A program made the position numbers and the translations under genes. The notes beneath the pieces were generated by a model. That model was not told where the DNA came from, ran no database searches, and saw nothing but the letters and a program-made list of their open reading frames with translations. Below are positions 45,205-53,892 of a stretch of 53,901 nucleotides of DNA, piece after piece (position 1 is the stretch's first letter; every line of letters starts with the position of its first letter). The DNA is from Chlorobiaceae bacterium. Lineage in GTDB: Bacteria; Bacteroidota; Chlorobiia; Chlorobiales; Chlorobiaceae. The stretch lies in contig JAFGMZ010000023.1 of NCBI GenBank assembly GCA_016927285.1, positions 1 to 53,901 of the forward strand. Direction: 5' to 3'.

Positions 45205-45420
45205 AATCCAATGGCAATGCGAAACGGAAAATACGGAAAACAAAAAGCTCCGTCATTTGCGGGGCCCTTAATGCACAAGAGATATCTCCTTTTTCATGTC
45301 GGTTATCAAGATATCTGCCACCCGGCTTATCGAGTGCAAGAAGCACATTCAAGAGCCGCCGCGCCCTTGCAGAACTTTTTTCGGAGATGCCGACCAGCTG
45401 CATCAGTTTTGCCGACAGCC

Positions 45421-45711
45421 TCAATCTTTAAACTTCTCTGCAGTCTTGCGAACAGCTTCGCGTAATGTACCCAGAGCACTCTCCATCCCCTCCTTCACCT
45501 TATCCCAGGCATCCTCCCCGGCCTCACCAAGCTCCTGCATCTTCGACTTTGCGGTATCAATCCCATGTTCAAGCTCATCAACATGCCTGGCATATTTAAG
45601 ACGGGTATCGTCAGTAAAGCTTTTCGCTTTCGCCTTGAACTCGACAAGTCTGGCATGCGCAAGCTCAAGCTCAGCTTCGACCTTCTGTTTGTATGCTTCT
45701 TTCAGGCTCAT
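45421..45711 (-). CDS. Small coiled-coil protein
   Basis: 96 residues, almost all helical and charged, with heptad-like spacing: KQKVEAELELAHARLVEFKA, ARHVDELEHGIDTAKSKMQE and a C-terminal ALGTLREAVRKTAEKF. No Cys and no membrane segment. Similar small coiled-coil proteins are found near stress genes in many bacteria, but there is no assigned function. AGGAGAT lies 7 nt before ATG 45711. Confidence 0.75.
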   Translation of the reverse strand: MSLKEAYKQKVEAELELAHARLVEFKAKAKSFTDDTRLKYARHVDELEHGIDTAKSKMQELGEAGEDAWDKVKEGMESALGTLREAVRKTAEKFKD

Positions 45712-45858
45712 GGTTCATCTCCTTTGATCACTGAATTGTTTGTTCTGAATACTTTCAGAAACGGAATGTTTCACCGTTCTTATAAATTCATTCCGCTGAT
45801 TCCGGTTATTATCATGCATCATTTCATCAAATAACCATCGATACGATCTGCCTCCGGA

Positions 45859-46986
45859 TCAGCGGAAAACGGTTGCTCTCTTCTGCTGTAACGGAATAGA
45901 ATTGCGTTGCAACTCTTTATCGCGCGTTTTTTCGGAAAAAGCGTAAAAGGTCTTCTGGAGCAGGCTGTAATAAAGATCTTCGTAGTTACTCACCATCGTA
46001 TCAGCGGAAAATCGCCGTTCGAATTCCTCCCGGCAGGTTTTTCGCGACAGCTCTCCTACGTTTCGAATGGCATTGATAAAATCGAGCCTTGTTTCACAGA
46101 TAAAACCCGTTTTACCATGTGTAATTACTTCAGGAGCCGAGCCGCATCCTCTGACAATCACAGGAGTACCGCAGGCAAGTGCTTCAATCATCACCAATCC
46201 GAATGGTTCCGGCCAGTCGATAGTATTGAGAAGCGCTTTTGCGTTTTTCAGCAACGCTACTTTCCGGACATCATCCACTTCGCCCACATAGTCGATAAGA
46301 GGATGATCGAGCAATGGCCTGATTTTCCTGTCAAAATAGCCCTGATCGGCAGGATCTATTTTAGCTGCTATTTTCAGCGGAATGTTGCATGCCCGGGCAA
46401 GCATGATTGCCTGTTCCGGTTTTTTCTCCTCAGAAAAACGGCCCAGATAGAGAAAATAGTCTCCTGGCTTATCGTTAAACTCAAAACCGGAAGGAGGATA
46501 TCCGTGATAAATGGTTTTCACCCAGTTGATACCCCCAACAGGACGCCGTTGCGAATCGCTGATCGAGACATACGCCATATTCGGATATATACCAAGCATT
46601 TTGCCGTAGTCTTCGATATCAAGACGACCATGCATCGTCAGAACGGTGGGAACCCTTACTTTTTGTGCGTAGGGCAGTGTCAGGTATTCGAGATGCGAAT
46701 GAATGATGTCGAACTCTTTAAACATGTGCTCATATACCTTGCTGAGCATCATCATCGTAACGATAGTCGGCGAATGCCCTTTTCTTCCGAGACGAAGACT
46801 TTCGCTGATCGGAGCAATAAGCTTGGCGCTGGTTATTGAATCGCCCGAGGCGAAAAGAGTGACATCATGCCCTTTTTCCACAAGTCCTTCTGTCAAATGA
46901 TAGACAACCCGTTCAGTTCCTCCATATTTTTTTGGCGGAACGCGCTCAACCAAAGGCGCAATCTGAGCTATTCTGAGTTTTTTCAT
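45859..46986 (-). CDS. Family 4 glycosyltransferase
   Basis: 375-residue GT-B enzyme. N-terminal acceptor domain: IAQIAPLVERVPPKKYGGTE, DIIHSHLEYL and VPTVLTMHGRL. C-terminal donor domain: YFLYLGRFSEEKKPEQAI and the EX7E region EPFGLVMIEALACGTPVI, with both Glu residues, then GSAPEVITHGKTGF. The substrate cannot be deduced. ATG 46986 is preceded by AAGGAA. The sigma-like gene ends 34 nt upstream on the same strand, so the pair may form an operon. Confidence 0.9.
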   Translation of the reverse strand: MKKLRIAQIAPLVERVPPKKYGGTERVVYHLTEGLVEKGHDVTLFASGDSITSAKLIAPISESLRLGRKGHSPTIVTMMMLSKVYEHMFKEFDIIHSHLEYLTLPYAQKVRVPTVLTMHGRLDIEDYGKMLGIYPNMAYVSISDSQRRPVGGINWVKTIYHGYPPSGFEFNDKPGDYFLYLGRFSEEKKPEQAIMLARACNIPLKIAAKIDPADQGYFDRKIRPLLDHPLIDYVGEVDDVRKVALLKNAKALLNTIDWPEPFGLVMIEALACGTPVIVRGCGSAPEVITHGKTGFICETRLDFINAIRNVGELSRKTCREEFERRFSADTMVSNYEDLYYSLLQKTFYAFSEKTRDKELQRNSIPLQQKRATVFR

Positions 46987-47020
46987 AAAACACCGTTCCT
47001 TTACCCTGTAGCCGAGGGCG

Positions 47021-47428
47021 TTAACATTGTGGCTGTAAAAAACAATTTTTGCCCCGAGGATAGCAACAGGCTAAAGCATCAAGCGAGGTTCCGGTTATTT
47101 CGGATATATCCCGATGATTGAGTCCGCTGATTTCGTATAGCAATACCAATAATTTCATATCGATAACCCGCTGCCGAAGTGAAACTCCAGAGCTATACGT
47201 CAGTTGAGAGTATGAATCGGAAACGCAAAAAGAGGAAGTGACGCGACAACGGTCCTGATAACAAGCCCTGAACGTTATGAACAACTCATGCGCAGAGGCG
47301 TTCAGACCCGTATACCAGTAAGTACTGCTTACCAGTTCATGGGCGCTGATCTCTGCTCCAGTCATCCAATACGCGAGTGTATAAAGATCGTCGATAATCT
47401 CAAGCATAGAATGTATTTCCCTGGTCAT
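47021..47428 (-). CDS. Short sigma-factor-like protein (ECF regions 2 and 4 remnants)
   Basis: 135 residues. Residues 9-40 (LEIIDDLYTLAYWMTGAEIS and after) resemble the start of sigma-70 region 2 of ECF factors. Residues 84-122 resemble region 4: LRQRVIDMKLLVLLYEISGL, then NHRDISEITGTSLDAL with a helix-turn-helix pattern. The protein is shorter than a normal ECF factor (about 170-200), lacks the usual DNA-melting segment, and has an unusual number of Cys and Tyr. GAGAG lies 6 nt before ATG 47428. It could be a degenerate ECF factor, a decoy or an adaptor. It precedes the GT4 gene. Confidence 0.5.
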   Translation of the reverse strand: MTREIHSMLEIIDDLYTLAYWMTGAEISAHELVSSTYWYTGLNASAHELFITFRACYQDRCRVTSSFCVSDSYSQLTYSSGVSLRQRVIDMKLLVLLYEISGLNHRDISEITGTSLDALACCYPRGKNCFLQPQC

Positions 47429-48317
47429 AACATCTCTCGTTTGAAACTGTTAACAGCTTTGCAGCAATCCTTTCCCGGACATTTCAAATACTCTCCCCTA
47501 CCTCACCAGGCACATCTCTTTCAAACAAATATCAAAACGGTGAGAAAGCTATCCTTATCGACCTTCCCCTTTTCCGTTTCAGAAATCCGTCATTTTTTCT
47601 CCCGCTGTCATTTCCGCGACTATCCTGCATCATCGGATAATAATCCCGGAGATATTTACCGATACCAAATAGCATACTGCTGCTGCATGCAGGAAGATAC
47701 ATCTGGCCATAAAACATGAAAAACAGTATCGGCGACTGACTGTAAGGAGACTGTAGCGGTTATCATAGCGTAATAAACCGTCCCCTGATACAGAAGACAA
47801 CAACACCTACGAGCCAATGGATCAATAAAATAATCGCAATGGCTCTGAGCTTCCTGATTCTTCTTCCGCAATTACTTGAACGTCACTTATTACTGCCGCA
47901 ACTTTAACAACTCCCTTCCGAAGAAGCTTTTATTTTTCGTTTGCTTTATTCAACAAAGCACAACAAGTAAACGTTCACCTACAGAACTTGAACGCCATAA
48001 CCTGCTTGATACAACCCCTGTAACACTGAAAAAAAAACATCGAACAGCTTCACTGCTCGATATGCAATATCGCGGTTAATCAGTATGAGTTGTCTCCCGA
48101 CGGATCCGCCGGCGATAAAAGCACTGCACTGTTTATGGGGTAAAGTGTAATGGTGAGGTATCGGAAACCAATTCCCCCCCTCAGTCCGCGAATACGTTAT
48201 AACCAGCATGAACGCAAATAATCCAACCAATCGGCGTTTTTTTGAAAAACCGGACAGAAGAGATTGTTATATTACAGCAAAAACTGATGACACAACACTC
48301 TAAACACCTGAAGCACT
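47429..48317. other. 889-nt gene-poor region
   Basis: The largest gap in the window. Open frames of 61-143 codons exist on both strands but have no ribosome binding sites, no family resemblance and irregular composition. Small hairpins occur at 48039-48061 (ATCGAACAG/CTGCTCGAT, one mismatch) and just after (CGATAT/ATATCG). It could hide a non-coding RNA or be decayed sequence. The right end presumably holds the promoter of the helical repeat gene. Confidence 0.45.
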
Positions 48318-48923
48318 ATGGCAGCTGAAGAATTAAACAAACCTGCAACGAAACCTGCAGCACAACAGGACACCGGAAGCAATGTTGGTAACGGCGATAT
48401 GGCGAATCTGATCGGTAATATGGGGATCCTGATCGATTCCACCATAGAATCGGTACAGGGCATGATCAGCTCAGTCAGTTCTGCTACCGGGCAGATAATC
48501 GAAGGGGTAAATTCCACCATAAATTCGGAACCGGTCAAAAAGATATTCGACAATGTAAACTCGGTTTCAGGGCAGTTGATCGAAGGTGTAACGGCTACAC
48601 TGAAATCCGAACAGGTACAGACTTCCGTTCAGGAAATCGGCAAACTTTGGAAGAATCTTCTTGAAAGCCTGAATAATACGGTCAGTTCCGTAAATGAGAC
48701 GGTCAGTTCCGGGCAGGTACAGAACCTTTTCGAGAATGTCAGCGCAGGACTTGGCCAGCTGGCAGGCAACATCTTTTCTCCCGGCATGGGCATGATGTAT
48801 TCGGGTGGCGAAGATAAGCCAAAAAAAGAAGTCAAAGAGATTCCATTCTCTCAGAAGGCCGTCAGCGCCTCGGTAACAGAGCCAAAAGCGGCTGAAACCC
48901 CAAAAGTGTCTGCCAAGCCTTAG
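48318..48923 (+). CDS. Helical internal-repeat protein of unknown function
   Basis: 201 residues without signal peptide. Ala/Pro/Gln-rich start (1-25), then amphipathic Ser/Val/Asn-rich helical repeats: ATGQIIEGVNSTINSEPVKK (56-75) and VSGQLIEGVTATLKSEQVQT (83-102) are 27 residues apart, with a third, diverged unit at 122-141 (NETVSSGQVQNLFENV). At DNA level ACGGTCAGTTCCG recurs at 48678 and 48699 with a 21-nt period, so the gene grows by small duplications. The C-terminal 35 residues are Lys/Pro/Ala-rich. Phasin- or amphipathic-surface-like behaviour is possible; a role on an inclusion or chlorosome surface would be speculation. Strong terminator after it. Confidence 0.65.
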   Translation: MAAEELNKPATKPAAQQDTGSNVGNGDMANLIGNMGILIDSTIESVQGMISSVSSATGQIIEGVNSTINSEPVKKIFDNVNSVSGQLIEGVTATLKSEQVQTSVQEIGKLWKNLLESLNNTVSSVNETVSSGQVQNLFENVSAGLGQLAGNIFSPGMGMMYSGGEDKPKKEVKEIPFSQKAVSASVTEPKAAETPKVSAKP

Positions 48924-48951
48924 TCGCGGCAGCCTTGATTGACAGAACTTT

Positions 48952-48991
48952 TTAAAATCCCTGATTGTTTACGACTTATCAGGGATTTTAA
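48952..48991. terminator. Intrinsic terminator after the helical repeat gene
   Basis: 14-bp perfect stem TTAAAATCCCTGAT/ATCAGGGATTTTAA with a 12-nt loop and an A/T-rich right arm, 28 nt after the stop codon. Confidence 0.8.
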
Positions 48992-49087
48992 TTCCCGCAT
49001 CTTGTAAAAGTCGTAAAATAAACTCCCCAACACCCCATAAATCGGATTTTTGTGCAGACCATTGAAAGAAGCGGCAGTCTTTCCGGT

Positions 49088-50506
49088 ATGAAAACATCCG
49101 GAACAAAGAAATGTCATATCCTTATCGCAGACGACGAGGAAACATCAAGAAGAGTAATGAGCCATTTCGTCAGTAAAATGGGTTACATCCCCCATACGGC
49201 TGACGACGGAGAGGATTGTATCAGGGTACTCGAAGAGTCCGATGATGAAATGCACGTTCTCCTGCTTGACATCTCCATGCCGGGAAAAGACGGCTTCGAA
49301 GTCATGAACTATCTCAAGACAAATCACTACCAGTTTCCGGTCATCATGGTAACGGCTTCAAACGAAATTCCGTTAGCCGTCAAATGTATCAAGATGGGTG
49401 CATTTGAATATCTCACAAAGCCTGTGAGTATGGATCGGCTGGAAATCGTTCTGAGAAATGCACTCGCAGAATCCAATCTGCAGAATGAAGTTATAAAACT
49501 GCAAAAAGAACTTAAAAGCAAGGAAATTTTTCAGAATATCATCGGAAAAAGTACAGCATTACGAGATACGATGGAACAGGCGATGATGGTTATGGAAACA
49601 GATCTGAACGTCCTGATTCTTGGTGAAAGCGGCACAGGAAAAGAACTGTTCGCACAATCAATCCATAAAGGAAGCAAAAGAAAAAAAGGCCCTTTCGTAT
49701 CGGTAAATTGCGCTGCCATATCGAATGATCTGGCAGACAGTCTGCTCTTCGGTCATATTAAAGGATCATTTACCGGAGCGAACAACGACCATATCGGGTT
49801 TTTCGAACAGGCCGACAGGGGTACCATTTTCCTCGATGAAATCGGCGACATGAATGCCGATATACAGGCAAAGGTTCTTCGAGCCCTTCAGGAAAGAAAA
49901 ATCCGCAAGGTTGGTGAAAAAACAGAAAGATCTGTTGATTTCAGAGTCATATCCGCAACAAACAGGGATTTCTCTCAAGCCATAATGGACAACCAGTTCC
50001 GTGAAGATCTGTATTTCAGGCTTGAAGAATTCCCGCTTTGCATACCCCCGCTTCGCGACAGAGGCGATGATATATGGCTGCTTGCAAAACATTTTCTTGA
50101 CGAGTTCGCCAGCGCGAATAACCTCGATTCACTGCAGTTCAGCGATGAAGCGCTTGCTTCTCTCCTTGACTATACCTGGCCTGGAAACATCCGCGAATTG
50201 AAAAACGCCGTGCAGCGAGCTGCCGTAACGAGAAAAAGCACGATCATCGAGATGCTTCCGACCCCTCGCATACACGGCAAAACACCTTCGATGCCGGCTT
50301 TACACCAACAGGAGTCAAACGGAATGGCCGTTACCCAGCCATCATCAGCCTTCTCTCTTGAAGACCATGAACGCGAAGCAATTATCAAAGCTTACGGTTT
50401 ATCGCGTGGAAATCTAACCAGAACCGCAAAAATGCTTGGAATAGGAAGGGCAACGCTTTACCGGAAACTCGATAAATTCAGCCTGCAGCACTTAAAAAAC
50501 GGATAA
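49088..50506 (+). CDS. Sigma-54-dependent response regulator (NtrC family)
   Basis: About 472 residues from ATG 49088 (GTG 49052 is an alternative). Receiver domain 8-125: ILIADDEETS, phospho-acceptor Asp61 in LLLDISMPGKDG, VTAS and YLTKP. AAA+ domain: LGESGTGKELFAQSIH (Walker A), GSFTGA sigma-54 contact loop (usual form GAFTGA), GTIFLDEIGDM (Walker B), and TWPGNIRELKNAVQRA. C-terminal Fis-type helix-turn-helix: NLTRTAKMLGIGRATLYRKL. No histidine kinase is adjacent, so its input is unknown. The Ala to Ser change in GAFTGA is compatible with sigma-54 binding in other proteins. Confidence 0.94.
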   Translation: MKTSGTKKCHILIADDEETSRRVMSHFVSKMGYIPHTADDGEDCIRVLEESDDEMHVLLLDISMPGKDGFEVMNYLKTNHYQFPVIMVTASNEIPLAVKCIKMGAFEYLTKPVSMDRLEIVLRNALAESNLQNEVIKLQKELKSKEIFQNIIGKSTALRDTMEQAMMVMETDLNVLILGESGTGKELFAQSIHKGSKRKKGPFVSVNCAAISNDLADSLLFGHIKGSFTGANNDHIGFFEQADRGTIFLDEIGDMNADIQAKVLRALQERKIRKVGEKTERSVDFRVISATNRDFSQAIMDNQFREDLYFRLEEFPLCIPPLRDRGDDIWLLAKHFLDEFASANNLDSLQFSDEALASLLDYTWPGNIRELKNAVQRAAVTRKSTIIEMLPTPRIHGKTPSMPALHQQESNGMAVTQPSSAFSLEDHEREAIIKAYGLSRGNLTRTAKMLGIGRATLYRKLDKFSLQHLKNG

Positions 50507-50536
50507 TCAGGCTCACAGCAGATCCCGATCTGTCGC

Positions 50537-50986
50537 TTATGAGCAGGAAGCGATTCCTGTATGTCCGAATCCACCTTCGCCCCGAAGCGAGGGCGTAAGT
50601 AGTTCTACTTCCGAAAACACCACACGTTCTACTTTTGCAACAACCATCTGAGCTATCCTGTCTCCATGAGCGATACGATACGGTTCCCTGCCATAGTTGA
50701 CAAGAATGACCTTCACTTCACCCCGATAATCGGCATCTATGGTTGCCGGTGTATTCGGCAGTGAAATCATATGCCTGAGTGCCAAACCGCTGCGCGGCCT
50801 TAATTGCGCTTCATAACCAGGGGGAATCTCGATAGAAAAACCCGTCGGTATCAGGGTCGTCGAAAAAGGTTCGAGCAATACCGGACTATCCAGACATGCA
50901 GCAACATCCATCCCTGCCGCATGCTCGGTTGCATATACGGGAAGAAACGCGTTTTTGTTTTTTCTGACAATTTTTACCTTTATCAT
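50537..50986 (-). CDS. dut: Deoxyuridine 5'-triphosphate nucleotidohydrolase
   Basis: Hydrolyses dUTP to dUMP, protecting DNA from uracil and feeding dTMP synthesis. 149 residues, normal trimeric dUTPase. The five motifs appear in order: [10 protein letters not shown] (I), PRSGLAL (II), [20 protein letters not shown] (III, catalytic Asp), GDRIAQMV (IV) and [11 protein letters not shown] (V). ATG 50986. It converges on the response regulator gene, with a small CAGATC/GATCTG hairpin (50519-50532) between them. Confidence 0.97.
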   Translation of the reverse strand: MIKVKIVRKNKNAFLPVYATEHAAGMDVAACLDSPVLLEPFSTTLIPTGFSIEIPPGYEAQLRPRSGLALRHMISLPNTPATIDADYRGEVKVILVNYGREPYRIAHGDRIAQMVVAKVERVVFSEVELLTPSLRGEGGFGHTGIASCS

Positions 50987-51101
50987 CTATAGGATTGTTT
51001 CATTGTTGCAATGCACCTCTGCCTGTGGGGGAAAATATGTTGTAATTACATATTAGCCATATCAACAGAAAAGTAATCTGACACTTAAACAAGATAGTCT
51101 T

Positions 51102-51836
51102 TTGGAGCATTCATCCGAACACGTGTATGCGCTGGCCTTCGGCGCTCATCCGGACGACGTCGAACTCGCCTGTGGCGCAACTCTTCTTAAAATCATGCAG
51201 GAGGGTAACCGTGTGGCTGTCTGCGATTTGACGAAAGGAGAGCTCGGCACCCTCGGCTCTGTTGAAACGAGAAACAAGGAGGCCGATAAGGCCTGTGCTG
51301 TGATGGGATATGCCCACCGCGTCAGACTCGACCTTGGCGACGGGAAACTCTGGTACAATGACGAAAACCTGCACTCCGTAATCAGTATAATCCGTCGATT
51401 CAGGCCGCAGGTAGTGTTTGCGAACCCTCCTGACGAGCGTCATCCTGACCATATAAAAGCCTCGAAACTGATTGCTGACGCTGTTTACTACGCAGGACTG
51501 AAGCAGTTGATTACGCACGATGATACTCGAACAGCTCAGAAACCCCACCGCCCATCGCACCTTTTTCATTATCTGCAGTTCAAACATATAGACCCAGACA
51601 TCATCATCGATATCAGCGACACCTTCGAAAGGTCGAGAGCTGGCATTCTCGCATTTGGATCACAGTTTTACAGGGAGGGTTCAGAACCCGAAACCCTGAT
51701 CAACCGCAAGGAATTCCTGACCGGCCTTGAAGCAAGAGCCCGCTATTTAGGGGAACAGATCGGCACGATGTACGGTGAAGGTCTGCTGACAACAAAAATA
51801 CCTGCTATCAGAAACTTCAGCGCATTGTTCGAATAG
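51102..51836 (+). CDS. bshB1: Bacillithiol biosynthesis deacetylase BshB1
   Basis: LmbE/PIG-L zinc hydrolase that removes acetyl from GlcNAc-malate, the second step of bacillithiol synthesis. 244 residues. FGAHPDDVELACGATL holds the zinc-binding HPDD; DLTKGELGTLGSVETRN and DERHPDHIKASKLI (zinc His in HPDH), then HLFHYLQFKH, are BshB1 signatures. Green sulfur bacteria are known to use N-methyl-bacillithiol, which fits. The start is a TTG at 51102; an in-frame GTG at 51123 is the alternative. Divergent from dut. No bshA or bshC is in the window. Confidence 0.92.
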   Translation: MEHSSEHVYALAFGAHPDDVELACGATLLKIMQEGNRVAVCDLTKGELGTLGSVETRNKEADKACAVMGYAHRVRLDLGDGKLWYNDENLHSVISIIRRFRPQVVFANPPDERHPDHIKASKLIADAVYYAGLKQLITHDDTRTAQKPHRPSHLFHYLQFKHIDPDIIIDISDTFERSRAGILAFGSQFYREGSEPETLINRKEFLTGLEARARYLGEQIGTMYGEGLLTTKIPAIRNFSALFE

Positions 51837-52206
51837 GTCGATTCCGGTTTCGCGCCGCTCCGAAAACACCTGGAAAAGAGGCATAGAACACTCAATCGAC
51901 CTCCCGGCATCCGCAATACGGGAAGACGATACTTCTATCGATAAAACGCCCCATCCCGATCTATCTGCCGACGACGAAGAAGCCGCCGACCAGCAGCCAA
52001 TGACGATATGCATGCTCCATCTGGTTTTGAATGAATAATAGTTTCTCTAAATTCTTTCTTTAACTGGTCATCTTGAGAGCATGTCTGAAAATTTTCATGC
52101 GCGATACATGAGGATTTCGAACACCGACCAACGACGTGCTTCAGGAGCGTCATAACTTGTTTGATATACCCTTGAGCGGCGTACAACCCTTTAGCTGGCG
52201 GAAACT
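51837..52206. other. 370-nt intergenic region before the ABC binding-protein gene
   Basis: No credible gene. Minus-strand frames of 83-88 codons are Cys/Arg/Ser-rich and without ribosome binding sites. A T/A-rich segment at 52030-52065 could hold a promoter for the gene to the right. Confidence 0.4.
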
Positions 52207-53892
52207 ATGCGAAATTTTTTTATTTCGGTTTTTTTTACTCTGTTTTGCCTAACGGTAATGACCGGATGCCGTCAGAATAGTGCAAATCCCCGCGTCAACC
52301 ACATCGTAACCGCCATTTCCGCCGACCTTGATTATCTCAATCCCCTGCTTATACAACTTTCCCTTTCGCGGGAAGTCTGTACGCTCCTCTACCCGTCACT
52401 GGTAAAACCGGAATACAACGACGATCAGGGCTCTATAGCTTATAAACCATCCGCAGCAAAAAGCTGGGATTTTTCTGCTGACGGAAAAAAAATCGTGTTC
52501 CATCTTCGTACTGATGCGGCATGGGAAGACGGGAAAAAAGTCACATCTCATGACTTTAAATTTTCCTACGAACTATACAAGAACCCGAAAATCGCCAGTT
52601 CACGCCAGGACTATCTCAACGATCTCCTGCTGCTGGCTGACGGAACCGCCGATGTCGAACGGGCCGTCGAAACTCCCGACGACTCAACCCTTGTGCTGCA
52701 TTTCAACAAACCACTGGCAAAAGAGATCGTTCTCGACCATTTCAACGACCTGATGCCAGTCGCAAAACATATTTTTTCAGCTATACCCGCAGATGAAATC
52801 CGCAGCAGGGCCTCCGAACTTCCCGTTATCGGTGCAGGTCCGTTCAGACTCAAGGAATGGAAGCGTCAGGAAAAAATCGTTCTGCTCTCCAATCCCTCCT
52901 CGGTGCTGCCCCATCCGGCAGTAACCGAAACCATGACGTTTCTCGTGGTGCCGGAGTATACGACAAGGTTGGCGATGCTGAAATCAGGACAAATTGATGC
53001 ACTTATTTCAGCTGGAGGCGTTACCCCAAAGGATGCCACCGAACTGAAAACCACAAATCCCGATATCATCATCAAACCAGTACGTAACAGATACTTCGAT
53101 AGTATTGTCTGGCTTAACATCGACGGCGAAAAATACCAGCACTCCCGATCCGTCGCTCCAAACAGGTTCTTCGGAGATCGAATTGTTCGCCGCGCCATGA
53201 CATACGCCATCGATAGAGAATCGATCATCGACGGGTTCATGGGGCCGGATCACGCTGTTATCGTCAACACCTCGCTGTCGCCGGCATATCGAGCCATAAT
53301 GAACGGATCGCTGGAACCCTACACATACAATCCCGACAAAGCCCGTAAACTGCTCAAATCTGCAGGCTGGACTTCCGGGCCGGATGGTATTCTGCAAAAA
53401 AACGGCGTGCGATTTTCTTTCGAACTTGCCGCCCCGGTCGGCAATCCCCGCAGAAATTATGCGGCCACAATCATCCAGCAGAACCTCCGCGATATCGGTA
53501 TCGACTGTCGTCTGCGATTCGATGAAAGTCTCATTTTCAATAAAAACCAAAATGAGTACCGTTACGATGCTGCGCTCTCAGGCCTTGCGGCGGAAACCCT
53601 GCCATTTCAGCTGATCATCTGGGGCAGTGATTTTACCAACAGGTCGTTCAACTCCTCGGCATTCCGTAACGCCGAACTCGACCGGGTAATCGCAGAACTC
53701 AGTAGTCCACTGGACAACAATAGGCAAGCTGTTCTCTGGAAAACCTACCAGAAAATACTGAACGACGAACAGCCAAGAACCTTCCTCTATTATTACGATG
53801 AACTCGAAGGATTCGGCAACCGGCTCGAAAATATAGAGGTCAACCTGATCTCCACACTCAACAACGCTTATGCATGGAAACTGAAACCCTGA
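52207..53892 (+). CDS. ABC transporter substrate-binding lipoprotein, peptide/oligopeptide type (SBP family 5)
   Basis: 561-residue extracytoplasmic lipoprotein. The signal peptide FFISVFFTLFCLTVMTGC ends in a lipobox with Cys21. The mature part follows the DppA/OppA pattern: DLDYLNPLLIQ, YKPSAAKSWDFSADGKKIVF and HLRTDAAWEDGKKVTSHDFK (family 5 signature), GAGPFRLKEWKRQEKIVL, RRAMTYAIDRESII and YNPDKARKLLKSAGW. The substrate may be peptides, nickel or another solute. The permease and ATPase genes would be expected to the right, beyond the window edge 9 nt after the stop. GGCGGAAAC precedes ATG 52207. Confidence 0.92.
   Translation: MRNFFISVFFTLFCLTVMTGCRQNSANPRVNHIVTAISADLDYLNPLLIQLSLSREVCTLLYPSLVKPEYNDDQGSIAYKPSAAKSWDFSADGKKIVFHLRTDAAWEDGKKVTSHDFKFSYELYKNPKIASSRQDYLNDLLLLADGTADVERAVETPDDSTLVLHFNKPLAKEIVLDHFNDLMPVAKHIFSAIPADEIRSRASELPVIGAGPFRLKEWKRQEKIVLLSNPSSVLPHPAVTETMTFLVVPEYTTRLAMLKSGQIDALISAGGVTPKDATELKTTNPDIIIKPVRNRYFDSIVWLNIDGEKYQHSRSVAPNRFFGDRIVRRAMTYAIDRESIIDGFMGPDHAVIVNTSLSPAYRAIMNGSLEPYTYNPDKARKLLKSAGWTSGPDGILQKNGVRFSFELAAPVGNPRRNYAATIIQQNLRDIGIDCRLRFDESLIFNKNQNEYRYDAALSGLAAETLPFQLIIWGSDFTNRSFNSSAFRNAELDRVIAELSSPLDNNRQAVLWKTYQKILNDEQPRTFLYYYDELEGFGNRLENIEVNLISTLNNAYAWKLKP

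Noticed and set aside
45137-45424. 95-codon minus-strand frame between the coiled-coil gene and the TIGR04283 gene
   Set aside because: The first 50 residues look helix-rich and could be a gene relic, but the start is TTG without a ribosome binding site and the end runs into the neighbouring gene; not strong enough to call.
45907-46839. 310-codon plus-strand frame inside the GT4 gene
   Set aside because: Antisense shadow of the glycosyltransferase; no ribosome binding site or family match.
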